64,000 nucleotides of DNA from NCBI GenBank assembly GCA_030704615.1, contig CM060732.1, forward strand, positions 4,218,001 through 4,282,000. Reading direction: 5' to 3'. The notes under the pieces are model-generated. The model saw only the letters and a program-made list of their open reading frames with translations, was not told the DNA's origin and searched no databases. Numbering within the stretch: position 1 is the stretch's first letter; every line of letters begins with the position of its first letter. Shown here piece after piece: positions 52,377-63,490 of the stretch. The position numbers and the translations under genes are program-made. This DNA comes from Takakia lepidozioides (lineage: Eukaryota > Streptophyta > Takakiopsida > Takakiales > Takakiaceae).

Positions 52377-53850
52377 AAACGAGGCCGGAAGGACAAGTCT
52401 GATGTCGAAGAGAATGAGACCTTACAGACAACAACAAAGCCCTTTCAAATTCCTAGTGGTCAGAACCACTCGCCACTGCGGGCTGCAATAATGGAGGCAT
52501 TGGGTCCCACCTATCCGCCTGACATCCCCATACGTCTTCATGAGGCCACCGCCGGATGGAAAAGAGGCTTCTCATTCTCATCCCCGTGCCAACTCCTCCA
52601 TTCATTTTAAACAGTATTCCGGCTTGAGGTTACTCCAAAACTCAATGTTATGTCATTCCTTCACGGACAGTGCATATGGGATAGCGATAATCCCATCGGC
52701 TTTCCATGCATTTTGTAACTTTGCATGCCACACATTGCTCTTTTCATGCGGAAACACATGTAGTCGTCACCGATTACACGTCAATGTAATTGACTGATTC
52801 CTTTTGGATTTTCAAAAGGGGTGAACACGTAGCAGCCTCTCCAACTGTTGAAATTGAAGGTCGGTGCCGACTACAGCACATAAGGTAATGCAAACTTCCG
52901 GAATTGGGCGAACGAGGTCATGGAATTTGTGGAATTTAACATATTCAATGGATTTTGCACTCTTTCATAGGGCAACAGTAAAGGTCGGTGCCGACTAAAA
53001 GTATATGAGATCGTGGAATGTGCTCAGTTTATATCAAATTATATGGAAATTGATCTGTTTCGAAGGGCTACCAGTGAAGGCCGGTGCCGACTACATGTGC
53101 ACATCCTCTCATTGAAACATGGCAAATGGGCATATTGTAGGCAAATCCCACAGTTCTTACGCCCAACAGTGAAGCTGTATGCCGAGTAATAGCATAAGAC
53201 CACCTTCCAACAGTCGGATTTGGCATATTATGGGCTCATTCTAGTGGACCAACGGCCATGAGTGAAGGTCGATGCCAATTAAAAGCATATGAGGTCAAGG
53301 AAACAACGGAATTGGTCATATAATAGGCAAATTGAACTGATCGAGGGGTTTTCAATGGAGGTCGGTGCCGACTAAAGGTACATGGGTCCATCGATACGAC
53401 GACAATGATGCCATATTATAAGAAAATACGATTCCTCCGCAACGGCTACATCCCAATTATCCAATGGCTCTCATGATTGCACGGGATAGAGACGTGCCTT
53501 CACTGAAGTCGGTGCCGATTAACACCCAATGTGGCCCCAGAAGCCACCAACACTATGGGTTTATTTCTTATTTGAGTGTAGTCGTTGCCGACTTTCAAAA
53601 GAGGAGGCAGGTGTGGGTTCTGAGCATGACGACCTCATACCCCAAAAACTGCCTTGCTGTCCAACATTTGCAGTGAATATCCTAGGGTTCCCCTGAAGTC
53701 ATCAACGACTTGAAGCACTGCATTTCTTTTGGTATTCCAATCCGGTGCCTTGGTACGATTTCTATTTCGAATTGGAAGAAGTCGGTGCCGACCACAGTTT
53801 CAGTAGAACCCGTTGCCGAGGATGTGAGGGTATATGATAATGAAGACGTC
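52377..53850. repeat. Array VIII: GTCGGTGCCGAC palindromes between divergent genes
   Basis: Copies of (G/T)AGTCGGTGCCGACTA and variants stand at about 52755, 52859, 52983, 53079, 53174, 53267, 53360, 53507, 53580, 53780 and 53810. Between 52983 and 53360 the intervals are 96, 95, 93 and 93 bp, and phrases such as CAGTGAAGG precede each. The array fills the space between Y copy 2 (minus) and element copy C (plus). No coding sequence is recognised here; an isolated relative stands at 51285 (AGTCGGCGCCGATTAT). Confidence 0.85.
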
Positions 53851-54231
53851 TTTATTCTACGTGTAATGCCTCACATTCTGTTTGTATTCATAAACTTTAT
53901 TCTCCTTCCGTAAAGGTAATGCGATGGAAACATTTCTATGGTGGCGGGAAAGTGGCCGATAGGGTGTGCCTCATGTACTTGAAATCCACACCGACCGTTG
54001 CCACCACAATTGTGAATGGATGGAGACGGATGGAAAATAGTATTAACACAAATGGATAATAGATTTTCATGAATTTCTGACCGTTGATAGTATAGTTCGT
54101 TAGTCCGTTGCATAGATTCCATGCATGCTTGCTGCTGGGGTCTCCATGTCCACACGCTCTGTGCATTTTTCCACTGTACCACACCCGCACGTGTTTGATA
54201 GCACTGTGGCGAAGTAGTGAAGCAGGCGATC

Positions 54232-56371
54232 ATGGATCCCTTCGTGCTGCTGAATTGCCCACCTGGCACGGACGACATCAGGTGATAGCGGAGGGACAAC
54301 ATGTCTTTCTGAAGGACAAAGTAATTCGGGGCAGATTTGGTATCGACCCATTCTCTTTGGTTGTTGAAGAGGAGGAGATCACTGCTGGTTCCGGCACAAC
54401 ATACCGCATTTTGGATCCAATTCGAGATAACGACCGCAAATTGTGGGTTTTGCCTTTTACAGGTGAAGTGCGATATAGAGTGTTTGATGTCCTTGCTACT
54501 TTGGATAGGAATTCCATGACACGTGAACCTGCAACTGTTGCTTCTGTTCCTCAGACCCGACAACCAAAAACGGAAAGCATTGAGCTGTCTAGTGGGGAGT
54601 CAGAGGATTGCGTCGTTCTCAAATCCAACAGTGGAAGGGTGGAACCCAATTTGGCTGCATTTGCCTCACCTCCCAAAAAGGTGCCGCGCGGCGAGTTTGT
54701 TGGCAACAAGGCCACTTATGGACACTCCGGCCCATCCATATTGGATATCCTTAAGCTTCTCCATCTTGATTCCAAATCCCAGTTGGGGAAGATAAACTTT
54801 GAAGAAGTAGAAGTGAAGTAGGTGAAGTGTCTACCAAGGATCGTTGATGGTGATGTCGTGTACGAGCTTCCACCGACGTCAAACACATCCCCAGCAGGTC
54901 AGCTTGAAGGCATGGACCGCAAGTACGACGGCAATCCATGGGCCACCACAAAGACAATGAACTTGAAGCTTCATATAATTGGCACAAAAGGTGGCACAGT
55001 CAGGTGAGGTGGTTTTTTGTTCCTGTCCATTGTGCAGTTGTAGTCGTGGCCGACTTCCATATTGCACTTTCTGCACTTTCTGCACTGACTTGCAATGTCA
55101 TTGTAGGTATGTACACTGTGTTGGTGCACTGAGATGTGTCCGAGGAACGTGTCCATTCTTCCTTAGGGAGGGTAGCCACAACGAGATTCACTGGATGGGG
55201 CATTACGATGGTCAGTTCAAATCGCAAAGCCAGGTGCCCCCGAACACCTTCGTGTGTTCTCACTACAACCATCCACCTACATGCATGCACACCTACCGTG
55301 CCAAAATGTTCTACGTGATAGGACCAGCAACGATGACCAGAGCAGCCGTGCATGTTGGCATTCATTCACATCCATTGCACCTGGAGCATGCAAGGACACA
55401 GCTGCCAAAGCCAAATCTGCACTTGCTGAAGAAATCCAAAGGTCAGGTCTGCCAGGCCAAAATCAGTCCAAATGTCTGCTGCTCAGTCCATTGCCATGGA
55501 GAAGGTGTTATCGCCAGATGCAACCGAGAGATGGAAGCTCGATGATGAGCAGTTTGAGGAGCTCATGGAGGAGGTCGGTGCCTGGGCAAATGTGGTGTTC
55601 GTTACGAGACAAAGAAGAAAAAAACAGAAATGGGGCTTGGGAGTGAAGTAGAAGCTTTACTGACAATGAAAAAGTGGAGCGGGTACGACTATTTCCATGG
55701 GAGCCGCTTCCCAGGCCAAGGGAGTGTGGATGAGAGATGTTTCATATTCAAGATGTCAACTGTTGGAAAGGGCTGTGGAGTCCATCTGGTGGACATGATG
55801 CGTCCCGGGGGGGCTGGGAAGGAGTTGGATTATGTTTGACAATGTGAAGCGGATACACGGATGGAGTACAATGGCTTGTCACGTGTACCATCCAAATTTT
55901 CGGAAGCTCATGACGATTGCAATTTGCGAAATGAAATGTGAGGATACAGAATCATAGAAGGTCATGTGGGAATCCATCAATGATCAGATGTTGCGAGTAG
56001 GGAAGGGGCGACCGCAATTTCGGGGATTCATGGCCGACAATGCAAATGCGAACTGGGCTGTTGTTTGTGAAGTGTATGGAGGCGGGGAACCCATGCCCGA
56101 TTGTGAGAGAACATGTGGGTTCCACTGGGGTCAGAGCCTCCAAAAGTGGACCAAAAAATACATCTCCGAAAACCTCCAACATGCACATGTACAGCTTTGT
56201 ACGAAGTGGAGAACAACAAATACTGAGGCGGAAGCAGAGGTTTCATTTCTGGCCATCCGAGCTTGGTGGTCTTCTTCGGGTGCCGCTCGAGATGAAGATG
56301 TTCCCGCGTTGGAGAGCTGGCTGTCGTGGTGGACATACCGTTACTATCAACTAAGGGCGTATGTCCGCAAT
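54232..56371 (+). pseudogene. Mutator-like element copy C, N-terminal and catalytic part
   Basis: The ATG at 54232 (MDPFVLLNCPPG) matches the start of the element's N-terminal domain but soon meets stops; homology continues in another frame (GQHVFLKDKVIRGRFGIDPF, LWVLPFTGEVRYRVFDV) through an acidic linker (IELSSGESEDCVV) and a TAG at 54819 to MDRKYDGNPWATTKT. A GT-AG intron (55014-55106) precedes YVHCVGALRCVRGTCPFFL and the Cys/His block FVCSHYNHPPTCMHTY. Later blocks are GYDYFHGSRFPGQGS (55690), FRGFMADNANANWAVV and CGFHWGQSLQKWTKKYI, where the Gln replaces the stop of copies A and B. Frameshifts occur near 55545 and 55835, and a stop near 55956. Confidence 0.75.
55014..55106 (+). other. 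Intron in copy C holding one palindrome
   Basis: Donor CAG|GTGAGG and acceptor TTGTAG|GTAT; joining restores VRYVHCVGALRC, matching VRYVLCAGKLRC in copy A, which lacks this intron's equivalent. The intron contains GTAGTCGTGGCCGACTT, one member of the local palindrome family. Confidence 0.75.
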
Positions 56372-57186
56372 GTAAGCATTCAATTGTTGCATGCAATATC
56401 TTCATACGCCCACTTATTTCGGGTTATGCTCACGTGAGCAAAAGTCCAACTTTCATAGTCTGTACCGACTATTACGGTTCCATCGGGAACATTGTATGTT
56501 CTATTTGTAAAAGAATCTGTGAGCGGATGTATATCCGCTCACATGAGCGAAACCTTGCTTTCATAGTCGCTCCGGTGACATGAAGCACAACACACATGAG
56601 GAGAACTTATTCCACTGTAGTCTGCACCGACTATAACATTGCAATGGCACTGTTTTACCTTATAGTCTGCACTGACTATGATATTAGATTTTAACATTGA
56701 TCCTTAATGTGAATACATTTCCTCTGATCACATGAGGTTTGGTTCACTGCAGCAAAACATTCGTTCTATAGTCTGCACCGAAGATAGCGTAGCGTAGGGC
56801 ACTACTGTCCACAGCTTATAGTCTGCACCGACTATAACATAAGATGTAAAAAATTATTCCTCCAGACGCCTGCCTCGGTTGGAATGCCACTATTGTGGAT
56901 TATAGTCTGCACCGACTATAACATAGCGTCCCATCTGTGTAGCTCACTTCAGCAGAACATTCCCTCTATAGTCAGCACCGACTATACCGTAGGACATGGC
57001 ACTATTGTGGGCAGCTTATAGTCTGTACAAACTTTAAGATTCGGTTATGTGTCATGAAGCATTCGATGGCGTATTCGGTGCCGATAACTTCAGGCTTGAT
57101 ATCGTTTCGATGGACCTCACCTTAAGACCTTGCCTTTTTTGTTGTCCACGCAAATGTAGTTCTCATGCTGGAGATTTAACCTGCAG
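56372..57186 (+). repeat. 815-bp intron of copy C filled with TAGTCTGCACCGACTATA repeats
   Basis: Donor CGCAAT|GTAAGC and acceptor CCTGCAG|GGATT flank a block with TAGTCTGCACCGACTA-type copies at about 56457, 56618, 56663, 56769, 56819, 56903, 56969, 57019 and 57076. The stretch 56752-56850 is repeated as about 56945-57045, a 200-bp higher-order unit. A near-palindromic GTGAGCGG...CCGCTCAC site lies at 56521-56542. The same intron in copies A and B is only 83 bp and has no palindromes. Confidence 0.85.
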
Positions 57187-58553
57187 GGATTGGATCTGGA
57201 AGAGGACGCAACAATGCCAAATGTCAACATGCCTCAGTCCATGCATGCGAGCTGGCAGGGCGGGAGTGGTGTCTTGAAAGTGGACCTGTACACAACCAAC
57301 AAAGACGACATGACAAGGGCTATTTTCCAATCATCGGCCTTCCATAATTATCTGATGGGTGGTGCAAAGGGTTCTGGTCCCGATCGCCAACAATTACTAG
57401 AACGGGCGGCAGCGCGGTCTTCTGATCCTCTGAAGATGGCAGAGGCGGTAAGAAGTTTTGTGGAGGGAACTCCTCTTCATGGTAGAAATCCTGGGCTCGA
57501 GGGCGACCTTCTCACTCGGACAACGAAGCGTCCGAAGATTATTTTGGGCAACTTAGAAGACGAGGAACACCTTCATTCATGGAGGCCTGACATGAACCTC
57601 CGCACCACACCCAGGCGCCGTGAAGGTGCCGGAGGACTAAGAGTGCCCACAACTACTGTTCAGATGTCTGTAGACACCTTGGAGGATGACCTTCCACTGC
57701 AGAATAGAAAGTCGGTTTTGGAGACCGCCGTGTCCACAACATGTTGGCACATCGCCCGGACGTCTGACACTTCAAGAGTAAAGTGCTGGGCAATATGGTT
57801 TGACAGTGCACAGGCATGCAAAGAAGAAATCCGGCCACTCCACAGTTTGGGTGTTCCTGCTCCAAGATATGTGGGTCGCCACCATCCTCCGGCTTTGGTA
57901 AAACCAAAGATGATGGAAATGTGGCACTGCCCAATAGATATCGTGTACTGCCTTGGTGGTGAAGTGGGGCGATGTGTGCTCGATAGACCACATGTTCCTA
58001 ACGTTTGGCCTGTGATGGTTGGGACAAATTTAAATCAGGAGGAGGTTGACGCCTTAACCCTGGCTGGATTTCGACTTGTTCCTACAGACGACAAGAGCGT
58101 TGCCGAGGGAGAGGGGGACACTGTTGCGGATGATAGCAATCACCTGGATCCGGACACATATGCAACCAAGAGATGGGGTAAAACATATCGACGAAAGCCA
58201 TTGAGTGCACACGCCCGTAAAAAGATGGAGCTCGGACAATCTTTGAAGGCAATTGTACAATCATTCAAAGATGTTCCCCGCCCTGGAATTGGTCGTGTGT
58301 ACACACTCTGCACACCGGGATCGGCCAAAGCAGGGACAATGTGTGCATCTCTAGAAGTCCGGAGTGCACCTGCCCTGACTTTGGAAAAATGAAGAGGGCT
58401 AAATCCGCATACACCCATTGCAAGCACATATACTATATTTTGTTGCTCCGCCTGAAAAAACCGGAAGACTCGGAGGACATCAACCACCCTAATCTCTCCA
58501 TAAATGAGGTGAAGGCAATGTTAGTTCGTGACCCTTGTCCTTGGTTACCATAG
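57187..58553 (+). CDS. Mutator-like element copy C, C-terminal part with SWIM finger
   Basis: The exon opens GLDLEEDATMPNVNMPQSMH and ASW, then YNYLMGG-type sequence, LEGDLLTRTTKRPK, and continues without a stop to 58392. Near 58340 the frame must shift by one to read CISRSPECTCPDFGKM, AYTHCKHIYYILLLRL, a SWIM zinc finger (CxC...CxH), and NEVKAMLVRDPCPWLP to the stop at 58553. SWIM fingers are the usual C-terminal DNA/protein-binding module of plant Mutator-like transposases. With a single frameshift in 450 codons this is the best preserved C-terminal region of the family in the window. Confidence 0.75.
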
Positions 58554-59378
58554 TGACGACTGTCTATCGTGGCCGACCATCGTGTCATCACATCTAGTAC
58601 TTAGTGAGGCCCCAATTATCACTGAGTAGACACTAGGCTTTTTTGTGCCACCTTCAACTGTTTGGTATCATCCAATGATGTGCGCGGATTTCAATATTGC
58701 GGATTACAATTTCTCTTCTACGCTGCTTCAACATCTTCCATGATCTTGAGACGATGGTGCAATGGTCAAGGCAACCCACACTTGTTCTTTGAGTGCTTTC
58801 TGATCTCCTCCAAAACCAACAGCCATGGGTAGGCAATGCGCTGTAGGGAGTTTTAAACATAGACTCCACTCAGTTGCCACATTTAACTGAAGTGCATGAA
58901 GTCGGCACCGACTATACTCTGTGCCTTCAACGGAGTACCTTCGCTCATCTACATTCCTCATATGCTTCTTCAATTTGTTCACCTTGCGCGTGTCACCTAC
59001 TCGGTGCCATCTATAATAGTAACCAAGTTTTGTTTGCCACATTGTAATTGAATTAATTCGATGACGATTACCCTCCTAATTTTCGTATGCTTTCTGTAGT
59101 CATTGGCGACTACAACACCCGCAAGCTTGGCACGGGGCGTTTTACCCCACATTGGCCTGCTGTGTTGTGGTCGGTGCCGACTATAACGGCCAAACTTTGG
59201 GCACGGCTATAGGAGTTGAAACCCCTATTTCCGTGAACTTTTAGAAAATCCCAAATTGTCCCTTTTATGTATGGGGAAGTCGATGAGCGGGGATGTCGGG
59301 ACCTGCGTTTTTGGTTCTATAATTGTGGTTTGGTGTAGGTTCGGGCAAGGTTCGAAATACTCCACTCATGCTCACCGC
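58554..59378. repeat. Gene-free spacer with isolated palindromes
   Basis: Single members of the TAGTCGGCACCGACTATA family occur at 58900-58916 and 59169-59186, and decayed ones near 58571 and 59098. CCCTATTTCCGTGA at 59221 and ACTCATGCTCACCGCTCATG at 59361 resemble the ends of the CTATTTC/CTCATG segments elsewhere. No coding sequence. Confidence 0.6.
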
Positions 59379-61075
59379 TCATGCATTTTCAATCCCCCTG
59401 AATCCATCCATGAATGAGTACATCTCATGTCCCGCTACTGTGTCCAACACTATCTCTGTGAAAGGTAGTGGAAAGGGGTCTTTCTTGCAGGTTCCTGCAT
59501 TTAATTTGCGGTAGTCCACACATACTTGTAATTTATCATTCTTCTTGGGCACTATCACAATGGATGATAACCATTGTGGCATCTCTACTGGGTATATAAA
59601 TCCTGCATCCAGTAATTTCTTGATTTCTTCCCAAACCTTAGCTGCATAGTTGGGGTTCATTCTGTAACGGTTCTGACGAATTGGTTTTGTGTCAACTTCC
59701 AATTCAATCCAGTGTTGACAGATGTTGGAAGGTATGCCCTTCAAATCTTTGTAGTTCCAAAGCGAATACATCCTTGTATTCAGTGAATAATGCAGTGGCT
59801 TCTTGTAGAAATGATTCTTCAATACCTGCACTTACTCTTATTATCTGTGGTTCTTCCACTGTCCCCAGATTCACTTGAATCAATTGTGTTTCTTCCATTA
59901 CTGTCCATCCTGCAATCTCCTGTCCGATGGTTGCAATCGTGGCAGGTACTTCACTGATGTTAATGTCCTCTTCTCTTTCTTGATAAAAACGGGCAGGGTG
60001 TTGAGGTGTGTCCATAGCTTCTTCCTCAAGATCTTCCAGTATTGGAGTACTCGGTTCTCCTTGGGTGTTCACCATGTGACATCCTACTGTTGTGGTATTT
60101 TTGACCACTAATTGACCAATGGGTTCTAACTGTGGATGTGCTGCATATACTGTGGCTTCTTCTTCATCCGACAGTCCACTGGACCAGTCATACTCTTCCA
60201 CTATGCAAGGTCATTTCTCTCGTGGAATCGCACCTCGTTGCTTCGTGGTAATAGTGACTTATTCTAATCCCTTTTTGATCGTGAGAGTCTGGCTTCCCCA
60301 ATCGTGGTGCGATTGGGCTTGTGTTAACCATGGTCGGCCAAGTAGTAGCGAATATCCTTATGCCACATCCTCCATTATGAGAATGGTTACTGATACTTCG
60401 TATACCAGTCCTGCTACTTCCATCGCAAGGCGTCTGATGATACCCAACGGCTGTACTTTTCGTTGATTGACCATTCGTACTGTGAATGGAGCAGGTTCCA
60501 TGTGCCCCAATCCTAGTGACTTCTTCATCCTTTCCGTCATGATATTCAGTCCTGATCCTCTATCGATGAGTACATCCGTTGCCAGCTTCCGTCCAATACG
60601 TACTTGTATTACTGGTATCGCTTCGTCGTAGTCTGGAGCTCGTTGTATAATCGTGGGTTTAATCGTGTAAACCTCTGGTATTGGTTTTTGTTTTGGTGTA
60701 GGGGTCAATGCCTCAATTGCCCAGAATAAAGCTTTCTTGCAGTATGGAGCAATTTTTAATAATTGTCCAATGGTAATTTGGGTCTTGGTCTGGCATATTA
60801 CTTCAGCCAATGTTGTTTCCATGGTTTCATTTGTGGTCTTTATCATTGGTCTGATATGATTATCTGGAGTTGGATCTCCAGAATGTATATGGGTAGCATA
60901 TAGCAGCCGTGGGAAGTTGGTTTGTGGGCAAGCTGGGTTGGCCTTCAATCTTGATGCCTTCGTACGAGAAGAAAGAGGAGTCGCTGATGAATTTGAAAAG
61001 TTGCGATCTCTCAACATATGTCATGTCTCGAACACAGTCTTTGAACCGCTCCTGTGCATAAACACGCAAGGTCAC
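59379..61075 (-). pseudogene. Second Ty3/gypsy element fragment (PR-RT), minus strand
   Basis: From right to left: a gag/pro linker (61017-60700), a retropepsin-like block DVLIDRGSGLNIMTERMKKS in which the catalytic D-[ST]-G reads DRG, so the protease is probably dead; a Glu/Thr-rich linker (60201-59850); and reverse transcriptase start KPIRQNRYRMNPNYAAKVWE, IVIVPKKNDKLQVCVDYRKL, FPLPFTEIVLDTVAGHEMYS. The element is cut at about 59379 before the YxDD motif. It is a different lineage from the chromovirus at 37-42 kb (DPFPLPF and KKLLDAGFIYPVE type). Adjacent CTCATG-rich sequence marks the break. Confidence 0.8.
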
Positions 61076-61153
61076 GTTGTGTCATGTGAACGAAAAACGA
61101 ACAAAACAATGAAGTGCTTGCATATGCGATAGAGTGGTTGTAGGCTGCCTACC

Positions 61154-62864
61154 TCAAACCAGTGGAGGCACATCCACGAGGGTGCAAACGTCGCATCCAC
61201 AAGCCGCTTGCCGGTAAACACTCATGTTATCATTGCAGGCGCTATGTTTTGCAACTCTTGTAAGATGAGCTTCCGGTCCCATGCCAAGACGCCATTGTTG
61301 TTGATGACTCCTCTCATCGAGAAAGCCTTCTCGCACGGCTTCTCCTGCTGGTCGCACACTTGAGAACAGCGCCCGGAAGACCATGTTCCTGGCCAGTTTC
61401 ACGACCTCATCTGCAAATGTAGGCCCAACTGCAAGGGTTAACATTCCCGCTGTAGCTTCTGCACACGACGGATCCTCACAGATGGCCATCTTCGCTGCCT
61501 TTTGAGCTTGATCCCCCTTGGCAACCATGCATGCCTGCATTGCCGACCATTGTGTAGGAAAGAGTTTGGAGTAGTCCTCCATCCACATGTCAACCATGGG
61601 ATCCATTGCATTGCTAGGCAACTTGCCACATGCATGAGCTAGAGTGGACAATGACATCAAACCGACAACCTTGACTCCATATAGCGCCATCAAGAACAAC
61701 AAATGTCCGAAAAACTGGAAGGTGCCTCTCTTTACCTCCACAAACGCTCGTGGACACGGCTTCAACTTCAGCATGCTGCTGTCAGGCATACATACAAATA
61801 CCTCTCTACATAGCTGCATGCATCATTCAGTGTTTTAGTGGGCAATGAATGCACTGCTGAGTTAGAACCTAAGCCTTCAAAAGGATGTATGTACAAGCAT
61901 GCATTCAGATGACAAGTTTAGGAGACACGTACCCCCGGATCGTTGAAAAATTGCGTCCACGCCTCTGAGAGGGCTTGTTGTAGTGGACCTCCTAAATGCA
62001 CTGTTCCATCCTCCACAAGATTAAACTCATCTCCTCCCGGCATGTACTCAATTTGAAGTGAAGTAAGTGGCAATGAGGATGACTTGTCAGCCAGGAATTG
62101 TCGTTGCAGATCTCGCATTTCGCTCCCCTTCGAAACCTGTAACAAGCATATGAGACTCGTACTGAGAGCAGGATAGGCGAGCAGCTCACACATATGATTG
62201 TATCACATGCTAGATTATGGAGGATTGATTGACAACTTGGTCGCAATAATGAAGGTAATGAGCCTTAGACATTTGAAGTTTGGTTTTACCTTCAACGTAA
62301 GAGGTGGTAGTTGAGAAATGGTCTGTCGATACTTCCTCAGTACTGTACGGTGCGGAAATGACATATCTGAAGATTGGTCCAAGCTTCTTTATGACATCGG
62401 TACTTTGTCCAAAATGCAACCTCCTCAGCACCATGACCTTCGTGGAGTTGTGCGTCCCGCCACGCCGACAACCGATCTACCATCCCATGCAAGGTGTCTT
62501 CGGGGAAGACATCCTCAACCGGTGTTCCAGTGATCAAATCCATGACCGCTGGCAATGCCAACTCCGTCACTCGTGCTTCTTCTCCTAGTACGCCCTCGAT
62601 CTGATCCCACTGCTTCAAGTCAGGATGGGCTCGTGCTGCAAACGTTTGCAACACTTCTGCCTCTGAAAAAAGACTCATAGATGGATGCAACAGTATCCAT
62701 GGCAAAATCGATGGATCGCTCACACCCCAATTTTGCACCCTCCATTTCATAAGCAACTTGAACGCCTCCACCACTTCCTCATTCTCGATCTCGTGCATAC
62801 GTACCCAGGCCTCTTTAAATGCATACAAAAACCGAGCTCGGTTGCCGGTTGACACCATCTCATC
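61154..62864 (-). CDS. Unrecognised multi-exon gene (three exons visible)
   Basis: Exons with consensus borders on the minus strand: 62864 (CAG|GATGAG) to about 62400, 62136-61933 (TACAG|GTTTCG ... CCGGGG|GTACGT) and 61813-61154. The last two join in phase (FNDPG|LCREVF). Sequence includes RFLYAFKEAWVRMHEIENEE, WGVSDPSILPWILLHPSMS, MRDLQRQFLADKSSSLPLTS, LTLAVGPTFADEVVKLARNM and ends VDVPPLV. The end of the first exon is unclear because an overlapping frame with a GAAG|GTAAAA donor exists at 62290. Helical, soluble-looking protein without recognised motifs. An in-frame upstream exon may lie at 63151-63477. Confidence 0.5.
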
Positions 62865-63490
62865 CTGTACCAAAACCAAACCACATTTCAACATACAATG
62901 CACTCGCTTAACACGGTTTCTGCGCTACACAAAGACAAATGCTTCTATACTATTGTTGTGGTTCTATCAGACAAGAATATAATGCCTGGGTATACGTGTT
63001 GGGGTATACTTTGTTGTTGTCACGTTTTGCATGTATCCTACCAGAATTTCATAATTGGGGGGGGGGGTGGTGTTCAACATAACGTATCAAATCTGTTGTT
63101 GAAATGGTTGCATGTGATGCCAACGCGGCGTCCGCTTCCTCAAACTCCACTTAGTGCTTGTGCAACTCCCCGTCGTCGAATGAATTCCCTTCGTTGGAGA
63201 CTTCTTCAATGGGCATTGTCTCATGCATCCCAGATGATGAGGGTAGCAACTCCGTTGGTGTCCCCTCACTGGCTGCAGCTCCCATGTCTAAAGTCCAAGA
63301 GCATTGCATCGCCTCTGAAATATTGGTGCTACAAGGGTCACCGCGAGCATGCACCACCAGTTCCCATGGAGGTGTACTAAAGTCGTCCTCCCCTGCGGAC
63401 TCGGAGGATGTTATCCGTGGTTCAAAAAGAATGGCAAGCATCATCCTGAACCGAGCCGCGCACACCGAGCTGTACACAAGCTACGTGCCG

